Below are positions 1 through 5,970 of a DNA stretch of 12,094 nucleotides, in pieces (position 1 is the first letter of the stretch; the number at the start of each line of letters is the position of its first letter). Origin of the DNA: DASYML01 sp034665545 (GTDB lineage: Bacteria > Acidobacteriota > Blastocatellia > Pyrinomonadales > Pyrinomonadaceae); the NCBI GenBank assembly GCA_034665545.1, contig JAXDFO010000197.1, positions 1 to 12,094 of the forward strand, written 5' to 3'. The position numbers were made by a program, and so were the translations under genes. Under the pieces are notes generated by a model. It saw only the letters and a program-made list of their open reading frames with translations. It searched no databases and was not told where the DNA came from.

Positions 1-6
1 TCTGAA

Positions 7-1035
7 TTGAGCAAGGAGCATGAAGAGCGCAAGCAGGACCAGCATCAACGCATAGAAGAGTTGGATCAGGAAACGCTGCTCAAGTTGCTTTATCAAATGG
101 TCCTCATTCGTCGCCTCGAAGAGAAGGCGGCGGAGTCTTACAGTCTCGGCAAAATCGGCGGCTTCTGTCACCTCTACATAGGGCAGGAGGCCGTGGGCGT
201 CGGCGCGATTTCCGCTCTGCGACCGGATGATTACGTGCTGACCAGTTATCGAGAGCACGGCCAGGCCATCGCCAAAGGCATTCCGGCGGACGAGATTATG
301 GCAGAGCTTTTCGGCAAGGCCGGAGGATGTTCGAGCGGCAAGGGCGGCTCCATGCATCTCTTCGATGCGGACGTTAATTTCCTCGGCGGTCATGCCATCG
401 TCGGCGGGCAGATTCCCTTAGCGACGGGCGTCGCTTTCGGCTCCAAGTATAAGGGCGGAGACCAGGTGACGCTCTGCTTCTTCGGTGAAGCGGCGGTCAA
501 CCAGGGCGCGTTCCACGAATCGCTCAACCTGGCCCAATTATGGAAACTTCCCTGCATCTACATCTGCGAGAATAACCAGTACGGGATGGGCACATCGCTT
601 GTGCGCGCGATGTCTCTGCAAGATGTCTCTAAGAAAGCCTGCGCCTACGACATGGCTTCGGAATTCGTTGACGGGATGGACGTGCTCGCCGTCCGCGAGG
701 CCGTCCAGAGGGCCATCGAGCGCGCGCGCAAGGAATACCTGCCGACGCTTTTAGAGGTCCGCACCTATCGTTTTATGGGCCACTCGATGTCCGACCCCGG
801 CAACTATCGCACGCGCGCCGAGATTGAAAAATATCAGGAGCGCGACCCGATCAAACTCTTCACGGCGAGCCTCAAAGAAAAGGGCGTGCTCGATGAAGAT
901 GCGCTCGCGGGAATAGAAAAGCGCGCGCGCGAAGAGATCGAACATGGATTGCGCTTCGCAGAGGAAAGCCCTGAGCCTGCGCCCGAAGAACTTTACACAC
1001 ACATCTACGCAAACCCTATCGGCAGTGGTCAGTGA
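7..1035 (+). CDS. pdhA: Pyruvate dehydrogenase E1 component, alpha subunit
   Basis: This is the alpha subunit of the thiamine-diphosphate (TPP) dependent E1 enzyme, which decarboxylates pyruvate and passes the acetyl group to the lipoyl arm of E2. Seen in the 342-aa product: GKIGGFCHLYIGQEA near residue 48, GGSMHLFD near 114, the TPP/Mg segment starting at G160 and closing with N189-N190, and the regulatory-loop-like stretch GHSMSDP at 258-264. The TPP segment reads GEAAVNQG where most relatives have GDGAxNQG. The beta subunit follows immediately, as usual for the two-chain E1. The start is uncertain: TTG at 7 is the first in-window candidate, but the frame is open to the left edge, so the real start may lie outside. 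The last codons (GSGQ) are encoded by a direct repeat that continues past the stop. A branched-chain 2-oxoacid E1 is possible but less likely given the pyruvate-type E1-beta and E2. Confidence 0.93.
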   Translation: MSKEHEERKQDQHQRIEELDQETLLKLLYQMVLIRRLEEKAAESYSLGKIGGFCHLYIGQEAVGVGAISALRPDDYVLTSYREHGQAIAKGIPADEIMAELFGKAGGCSSGKGGSMHLFDADVNFLGGHAIVGGQIPLATGVAFGSKYKGGDQVTLCFFGEAAVNQGAFHESLNLAQLWKLPCIYICENNQYGMGTSLVRAMSLQDVSKKACAYDMASEFVDGMDVLAVREAVQRAIERARKEYLPTLLEVRTYRFMGHSMSDPGNYRTRAEIEKYQERDPIKLFTASLKEKGVLDEDALAGIEKRAREEIEHGLRFAEESPEPAPEELYTHIYANPIGSGQ

Positions 1036-1052
1036 GCAGTAGGCAGTGGTCA
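1021..1052. repeat. Short direct repeat at the pdhA 3' end
   Basis: GGCAGTGGTCA occurs at 1021-1031 and again at 1042-1052, a 21-base period, with a further GCAGT between the copies. The first copy encodes the last residues of PdhA and the stop codon sits inside the array. The rest lies in the 90-base gap before pdhB. A related but diverged sequence (AGTGGACAG on the minus strand) occurs near 9522-9536 downstream of ftsH, so this may belong to a dispersed intergenic repeat family. That link is inference. Confidence 0.55.
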
Positions 1053-1125
1053 TCAAAAGCCAGCTATCTTTTCTGACCTCTCAACACTATCCACCGACCA
1101 ACGATTAAATTTCCGAGGAATTGAA

Positions 1126-2109
1126 ATGGCTGTTATCACCATCCGCGAAGCTCTCAACCAGGCTTTAAGAGAAGAGTTGCAACGCGATGAGAATGTTTTT
1201 CTGATGGGCGAAGAGGTCGCCGCATATCAGGGCGCGTATAAAGTCACCAAAGGGTTGCTCGAAGAGTTCGGTGAGAAGCGTGTGATAGACACGCCGATTA
1301 CCGAGTTGGGATTCGCTGGACTCGGCGTCGGCGCGGCGATGGTCGGCCTGCGCCCGATAGTCGAGTTCATGACCTTCAACTTCTCCATCCTCGCAACGGA
1401 CCAGATTATCAACTCCGCCGCGAAATTGCTTTACATGTCCGGCGGGCAGTTCAAGATTCCGATTGTCTTTCGCGGCCCGAACGGCTCGGCCTTCCAGGTT
1501 TCTTCGCAGCACTCGCAGGCGCTCGAATCATGGTTCGCCTTCTTCCCCGGCCTCAAGGTCGTCATGCCTTCGACAGCCGCCGATGCCAAAGGTCTTCTCA
1601 AGAGCGCGATAAGAGACGATGACCCCGTCGTTTTTTTAGAGCAGGAACGCATGTACGGGAACAAGGGCGAAGTGCCGGACGACCCGGACTTCACGATTCC
1701 GCTCGGCGTCGCTGATGTGAAGCGCGAGGGCAAGGATGCGACCATCGTCGCACGTTCATTAATGGTCCCCGTTGCATTGAAGGCCGCCGAGGAGTTGGAG
1801 AAGCAGGGCGTCTCATGCGAAGTGATAGACCCGCGCACCATCCGGCCTCTAGACATAGAGACCATCGTCAAGTCTGTGCGAAAGACGAATCGCGTCGTCG
1901 TGGCCGAAGAGTCGCACCCGTTCTGCGGCGTCGGCGCGGAAATCTCCGCAGAGATTAACGAGCGCGCCTTCGATTATCTGGACGCGCCCGTGCGCCGCGT
2001 CTCAGGCGCGGACGTGCCCATGCCTTACGCGAAAAATTTAGAGAACATGGCTATCCCATCAGTCGCGCAAGTCGTCGCGGCGGTGCGTGAAGTGGCCTAC
2101 TTAGACTGA
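1126..2109 (+). CDS. pdhB: Pyruvate dehydrogenase E1 component, beta subunit
   Basis: This is the beta subunit of the E1 heterotetramer. It supplies the glutamate that activates TPP and half of the active site. In the 327-aa product I see MGEEVAAYQGAYKVTKGL at 27-44 (the GEEV glutamate is the TPP activator in the family), VIDTPITELGFAG at 53-65, FMTFNF at 81-86, the K+/structural-loop region FRGPNG at 115-120, and QHSQ at 128-131 with the conserved active-site-region histidine H129. The C-terminal transketolase domain covers about residues 200-320 (VIDPRTIRPLD, VVAEE). Length is typical for bacterial PdhB. ATG at 1126 has a purine-rich Shine-Dalgarno (GAGGAA) a few bases upstream. It lies 90 bases after pdhA and 20 bases before pdhC, consistent with one operon. 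Confidence 0.96.
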   Translation: MAVITIREALNQALREELQRDENVFLMGEEVAAYQGAYKVTKGLLEEFGEKRVIDTPITELGFAGLGVGAAMVGLRPIVEFMTFNFSILATDQIINSAAKLLYMSGGQFKIPIVFRGPNGSAFQVSSQHSQALESWFAFFPGLKVVMPSTAADAKGLLKSAIRDDDPVVFLEQERMYGNKGEVPDDPDFTIPLGVADVKREGKDATIVARSLMVPVALKAAEELEKQGVSCEVIDPRTIRPLDIETIVKSVRKTNRVVVAEESHPFCGVGAEISAEINERAFDYLDAPVRRVSGADVPMPYAKNLENMAIPSVAQVVAAVREVAYLD

Positions 2110-2129
2110 ACACTTATAAGGTAAATCTA

Positions 2130-3623
2130 ATGGCAACACAGGTCGTAATGCCGAAGCTCTCGCCGACGATGGAGGAGGGCCAATTATCGCGTTGGCTCAA
2201 GAAAGAGGGCGACAAGGTTTCGATGGGCGAACCGATAGCGGAGATTGATACCGACAAGGCGACGATGGAAATGCAGGCGCTCGGCACGGGTGTTCTGCGC
2301 AAGATTCTCATCGCGGAGGGCGAGACCGCTCCTCTGGGCCAACTCATCGCCATCATCGGAGAGCCGGACGAAGACATTACCGCGCTCGTCAACCAGGCCG
2401 GTTCGAGCGAGGCCGCCGCCGATAACAAGCAACGTATCGAAACATCAGTTGAGGGTGGGCAGGACGGCGCGCAGCAGGAGATGGCCCAGGTCGTCCCAGG
2501 CGGCGCGCGCACGCAGGCGACCATCGAAGGAGAGCCTCTCAAGGGCGATGCCGGTGGCCGTCCAGGCGAGCAGGCTCCGCAGGCCGCGACCGGAAAAACT
2601 CAAACCGCCGCCGCGCCCTCCGGCAACGGCGCGCAAGCCGCGACCGAGAGCGGATCCGGCCAGCAGCAACAGCAAGAGGGCGGGCGTCTCGTCGTCTCTC
2701 CCATCGCCGCGCGCATGGCCGCAGAGGCTGGCATCAACCTGCGCAGTTTGAGCGGGAGCGGGCCGGGCGGGCGAATCATCAAACGCGACATCGAAGCCGC
2801 CATCAGTGCGGGCCAGCAACCCGCCGCGCCTGCGACTGAAACGCGAGCGGACGAAGCACAACCGCAACAACGCCATCTACGCGCGGTCGAGCCTGGCGCG
2901 CAACCCGCGCCGCAACCGCAGCCTTCAATCACCGGCACGCCGCCCTTTCATGACGAACCTTCCTCGCCCATGCGGCAGACCATCGCGCGCCGTCTCGTCA
3001 CTTCTCTTGGACCAGTGCCACACTTTTTCCTGACGACGGAAATCGAGATGGACAAGACGGCGGAACTGCGTCGCGGTATCAACGATTTGGACCAGGAATT
3101 GAAGGCCAGCATCAACGACATCATCATCAAGGTCGCGGCGCAGGCGTTGATGCAACACCCGCAGGTCAACGCCTCATTCCAAGAGAAGGCGGTTCGTTAT
3201 TACGAGCGCGCGGACATAGGCGTCGCCGTCGCCATCGAAGACGGTTTGATAACGCCCGTCATTCGCGCTGCCAATACAAAGTCCGTCGGAGCGATTGCGC
3301 GCGAGGTGCGCGAGCTGGCGGCGCGCGCGCGCGAGAAAAAGTTGCACCCGGATGAATACACGGGCGCGACCTTCTCCATCAGCAACCTCGGCATGATGGG
3401 CATAGACGAATTCACAGCCGTCATCAATCCGCCCGAAGCCGCTATCCTGGCCGTCGGCGCGATGACCGCGAAGCCCGTCGTCCGCGATGGCGAAGTCGTC
3501 GTCCGGCAGATGATGCGCGTCACTATGTCCTGCGACCATCGCGTGATTGACGGCGCGACCGGCGCGCGGTTCCTGCAAACTTTCAAGAAGATACTGGAGA
3601 ACCCGCTCTATCTCATCGCCTGA
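2130..3623 (+). CDS. pdhC: Dihydrolipoamide acetyltransferase (E2 of pyruvate dehydrogenase complex)
   Basis: This is the core of the pyruvate dehydrogenase complex; it moves the acetyl group from E1 via a swinging lipoyl arm to CoA. The 497-aa chain has a single lipoyl domain at about 1-80 with lipoylated K43 in EIDTDKATMEM, then a long Gln/Ala/Gly/Pro-rich flexible linker (about 85-185, including a run of five Q). The E1/E3-binding subunit domain is at about 186-225 (VSPIAARMAAEAGINL...GPGGRIIKRDI). A second Pro/Gln linker precedes the catalytic domain at about 277-497, which ends with the HRVIDG active-site motif (H470, D474). The start ATG at 2130 has AAGG about 10 bases upstream. Its position directly after E1-alpha and E1-beta supports a pyruvate substrate rather than 2-oxoglutarate. 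No E3 gene follows; lipoamide dehydrogenase must be encoded elsewhere. Codons are strongly GC-biased, including an alternating GC tract near 3317-3333. Confidence 0.96.
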   Translation: MATQVVMPKLSPTMEEGQLSRWLKKEGDKVSMGEPIAEIDTDKATMEMQALGTGVLRKILIAEGETAPLGQLIAIIGEPDEDITALVNQAGSSEAAADNKQRIETSVEGGQDGAQQEMAQVVPGGARTQATIEGEPLKGDAGGRPGEQAPQAATGKTQTAAAPSGNGAQAATESGSGQQQQQEGGRLVVSPIAARMAAEAGINLRSLSGSGPGGRIIKRDIEAAISAGQQPAAPATETRADEAQPQQRHLRAVEPGAQPAPQPQPSITGTPPFHDEPSSPMRQTIARRLVTSLGPVPHFFLTTEIEMDKTAELRRGINDLDQELKASINDIIIKVAAQALMQHPQVNASFQEKAVRYYERADIGVAVAIEDGLITPVIRAANTKSVGAIAREVRELAARAREKKLHPDEYTGATFSISNLGMMGIDEFTAVINPPEAAILAVGAMTAKPVVRDGEVVVRQMMRVTMSCDHRVIDGATGARFLQTFKKILENPLYLIA

Positions 3624-3662
3624 ACAGCGATTATCATCTTGCGCTGGCGATGAGAGGCATGT

Positions 3663-4646
3663 GTGAGCACCGGCAAAGTGAATGGTCAGGCGATTGGCGC
3701 GAGCGCGCCAGGCAGAGAGGAAGGCGGCGGGGCGGCTCCGCATCTGGCCCTCTTCGCCGTGCAGCTTATCTTCGGGAGTTGGCCCATCGCGGCCAAGATA
3801 GCTTTGCGCGCGTTGCCCAGCACGGGCCTCGTAGCCTTTCGCATCTGCGGCGCGGCCATCGCTTTTCTCTTCTTACAAAGCGCGGTGGGCCGCGTCCCCA
3901 TCACAGAAAAGGGCGACTACGCGCGCATCTTTCTTTACAGCCTGCTCGGCGTCATTCTCAACCAACTGCTCTTCGTCAAAGGGCTGTCCATGACGACGGT
4001 CATCAACGCGACCTTACTCGGCACGACCATTCCCGTCTTCGCTCTCCTAATCAGCATTACTCTCGGCTACGATAGTTTTTCGCTGCGCAGGGCGTTTGGC
4101 ATACTGCTGGCGGCGTTCGGCGTTGTCTATCTGGTTGACCCTGCGCGCGCGAGTTTTTCCGGCGATGCGACGCTCGGCAATCTTTTGATAGTGCTCAACT
4201 CTCTCTGCTATGGCGCGTACATAGCCATCTCGAAGGATGTCATCAAACGCTATGGAGCGTTGACCGTCATCACCTGGGTCTTTATTTTCGGCGGCCTCTT
4301 GACGGCCCCGCTCGGCGCGCTGACCACTTCGAGAGAGACGGTCTTGAACGCGGGGCTGCCGGTCTGGCTGGCCGTGCTCTATATTATTCTGGTTCCGACG
4401 GTGGGCGCGTACTACCTGAACGCCTGGGCTTTGGCGCGCGTTGCGCCGAGCACCGTTGCCGTTTACATTTATCTGCAACCGCTCATCGCTTTCATGCTCG
4501 CGCCGTGGCTGCTGCATGAGAGTTGGAACTCAAGGACGTGGGTGGCCGCCGCGCTTATCTTCGCGGGCGTCGCTATCGTGACGTGGCGCGCGCGCAGTCA
4601 GGCGATTGAGGAAGTCTCGGAACACCCGGACGCGCTCGGACATTGA
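3663..4646 (+). CDS. EamA/DMT-family transporter, substrate unknown
   Basis: This is an integral membrane protein of the drug/metabolite transporter superfamily; members export or exchange small metabolites such as amino acids. The 327-aa chain has a Gly/Ala-rich hydrophilic N terminus (about 25 residues) and then ten hydrophobic segments in two EamA-type halves. Segments run roughly 27-48, 52-73, 85-105, 110-131, 139-155, 170-190, 198-220, 230-252, 260-282 and 286-308. Family-style signatures are the early FGSWPIAAK, an AFRICGAA-type second helix, a half-repeat starting near 170, and VAPSTVAVYIYLQPL near 260 followed by a LLHES motif. GTG at 3663 is chosen because GAGAGG lies about 5 bases upstream; an ATG at 3659 is in another frame. 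It starts 39 bases after pdhC and may be cotranscribed with the pdh genes. Substrate cannot be read from sequence. Confidence 0.88.
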   Translation: MSTGKVNGQAIGASAPGREEGGGAAPHLALFAVQLIFGSWPIAAKIALRALPSTGLVAFRICGAAIAFLFLQSAVGRVPITEKGDYARIFLYSLLGVILNQLLFVKGLSMTTVINATLLGTTIPVFALLISITLGYDSFSLRRAFGILLAAFGVVYLVDPARASFSGDATLGNLLIVLNSLCYGAYIAISKDVIKRYGALTVITWVFIFGGLLTAPLGALTTSRETVLNAGLPVWLAVLYIILVPTVGAYYLNAWALARVAPSTVAVYIYLQPLIAFMLAPWLLHESWNSRTWVAAALIFAGVAIVTWRARSQAIEEVSEHPDALGH

Positions 4647-4678
4647 ATCGAAGATGATGATGAGAGAAATACTATTGA

Positions 4679-5584
4679 ATGACTAGGCCCGCGATAGAAC
4701 ACGGCACGCTGACGATGGCTCAGGAAGAGGCGGCGAAGACGACCGCCGCGCGCCTCTCCGTGCTCGCCGCAGCCTTTCTCATCACCTTAAAGCTGGCGAC
4801 GGGTTTGCTCACAGGCTCTATCAGCGTGTGGGCTTCCCTGCTCGATTCGGCGATGGACATCTTCGCTTCCATCATCAACTATTTCGCGGTGCGCGCCGCC
4901 GCGCGTCCAGCAGATGAAGACCACGCTTACGGTCATGGGAAAGCAGAATCGCTCGCGGGGCTTTTTCAATCAATCGTCATCGCCATCTCCGGCCTCTACC
5001 TGATTAACGAAGCGATTCGCAGAATCATCACGCCGCATGAAACTCACTCGGAATGGCTCGGCATCGGGACGATGGTCATTGCTATGGCTGTCAGCCTCGC
5101 GCTCGTGCGCAGGCTCAAGCGGGTCGCAAGGGAAACAGACTCGCCCGCGCTCGCTTCCGACGCGGTGCATTACACTACGGACATCTACACCAACGGCGGC
5201 GCGTTCGTCGCGCTCCTCATCGTAGCCCTCACGCGCCGGACCATCGCCGACCCGCTCATCTCCATCTTCATAGCGTTTTATATCCTGTGGTCAGCCGTCA
5301 GCGTCGCGCGCGAATCCGTAGACATACTGATGGACCGTCGCTTGCCGCTCGAATTTGATGAACAGATAGCGGCCATCGTCAACCGCTACAAAGAGGAGGG
5401 CGTGCTTGGCTTTCACGACCTGCGCACGCGTCGCTCAGGCTCGCAAAAACTCATTGACTTGCATCTGGAAATCGCGCGCGACACGAGACTCGAAGAGGCA
5501 CACGACCTCAGCGTGCGCGTCCTCCGGGCCATCGAAGCCGAACTCCCCAGAACCCGCGTCCAAATCCACACAGACCCTGGGTGA
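4679..5584 (+). CDS. Cation diffusion facilitator (FieF/YiiP-like metal efflux)
   Basis: This is a proton-coupled divalent metal exporter of the inner membrane, closest in style to E. coli FieF/YiiP (Zn, Fe, Cd). The 301-aa protein has about six transmembrane helices followed by a cytoplasmic dimerisation domain from about residue 222. By comparison with YiiP, all metal ligands are present. Transport site A has D56, D60, H164 and D168 (LLDSAMD, DAVHYTTD). Site B has D79, H82 and H86 (ADEDHAYGHGKAES). The cytoplasmic site has H246, H262, H297 and D299 (FHDLRTR, LHLEIA, IHTDPG). The DxxxD and HxxxD pairs resemble a Zn/Fe-type exporter rather than a Mn-type one, but the metal is inferred. The start is uncertain: ATG 4679 has only a weak purine tract upstream, and M13 (ATG 4715) is an alternative. 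It lies 32 bases after the EamA gene and ends the plus-strand unit just before a large hairpin. Confidence 0.93.
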   Translation: MTRPAIEHGTLTMAQEEAAKTTAARLSVLAAAFLITLKLATGLLTGSISVWASLLDSAMDIFASIINYFAVRAAARPADEDHAYGHGKAESLAGLFQSIVIAISGLYLINEAIRRIITPHETHSEWLGIGTMVIAMAVSLALVRRLKRVARETDSPALASDAVHYTTDIYTNGGAFVALLIVALTRRTIADPLISIFIAFYILWSAVSVARESVDILMDRRLPLEFDEQIAAIVNRYKEEGVLGFHDLRTRRSGSQKLIDLHLEIARDTRLEEAHDLSVRVLRAIEAELPRTRVQIHTDPG

Positions 5585-5605
5585 GAGAAAAGTCGGATGG
5601 CTTTG

Positions 5606-5665
5606 GGATGAAGGATGAAAGGAGAGCTCTTCAACGTCGAATAGCTCTCCTTTCATCCTTCATCC
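5606..5665. terminator. Perfect 23-bp hairpin between convergent genes, probable bidirectional terminator
   Basis: The arm at 5606-5628 (GGATGAAGGATGAAAGGAGA plus GCT) is perfectly complementary to 5643-5665, with a 14-base loop. It sits exactly between the stop of the cation exporter (5584) and the stop of the convergent LysM gene (5680), where both transcripts should end. Neither side has a strong U-tract, so it is not a classic intrinsic terminator. The arm contains a tandem GGATGAA repeat, and the element could instead be a dispersed intergenic palindrome or an RNA-stabilising stem. Confidence 0.55.
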
Positions 5666-5679
5666 ATTTGGCTTTCGGC

Positions 5680-5883
5680 TTAGCTTTGCTCCGGGATGGT
5701 GAGTTCTATGCCGACGGAGAGGTTGTCCGGGTTCTCTATCTTGTCGCGGTTAGCGAAGTAGATGTCCTCATACTTCTGTGGGTCGCCGTAGAAATGCTGG
5801 CTGATTTTGGAGAGCGTGTCGCCCGCCTTGACGGTGTAGGTTCGTTGGCCGCCGCCCTGGCCTTCGTTGGAATCGTCTGCCAT
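5680..5883 (-). CDS. Small LysM-domain protein (Kbp/YgaU-type LysM without BON)
   Basis: The product is 67 aa. After a short polar Gly/Gln-rich head (1-14), nearly the whole chain is one LysM domain at about 15-65: YTVKAGDTLSKIS, FYGDPQKYEDIYFANRD, then PDNLSVGIELTIPE. This closely resembles the C-terminal LysM half of the potassium-binding protein Kbp (YgaU) and LysM units of phage-tail and contractile-system baseplate proteins. There is no signal peptide or transmembrane segment, so a cytoplasmic location is expected, unlike most peptidoglycan-binding LysM proteins. ATG at 5883 is chosen because a perfect AGGAGG lies 7 bases upstream (5891-5896); a longer frame upstream to 5967 has no such support. 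It starts 87 bases after the mutS stop on the same strand and could be read from mutS or from its own weak promoter. Function is not established. Confidence 0.85.
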   Translation of the reverse strand: MADDSNEGQGGGQRTYTVKAGDTLSKISQHFYGDPQKYEDIYFANRDKIENPDNLSVGIELTIPEQS

Positions 5884-5923
5884 CTCTTCTCCTCCTCTTT
5901 TCGGAAAGGTAAATTTGACCTGT

Positions 5924-5952
5924 AGATTACTAGAGAAGGGCGGGCCTGACAA
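5924..5952 (-). promoter_or_regulatory. Weak candidate sigma-70-type promoter for the LysM gene
   Basis: On the minus strand, TTGTCA (5952-5947) is followed after 17 bases by TAATCT (5929-5924). The -35 box matches consensus at 5 of 6 bases, while the -10 box is poor. It lies in the 87-base gap between mutS and the LysM start and would give a leader of about 35 bases carrying the strong AGGAGG. This is tentative because the -10 match could be chance. Confidence 0.25.
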
Positions 5953-5970
5953 TCTCGCGGCTTGCATTCG

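Noticed and set aside
3317..3333. Alternating GCGCGCGCGCGCG tract (Z-DNA-like)
   Set aside because: It encodes an Ala-Arg-Ala-Arg helix in the E2 catalytic domain and fits the GC-rich codon use of the region.
5581..5925. 114-aa plus-strand frame after the cation exporter
   Set aside because: It crosses the 23-bp hairpin and is antisense to the LysM gene, which has a perfect Shine-Dalgarno and a clear domain.
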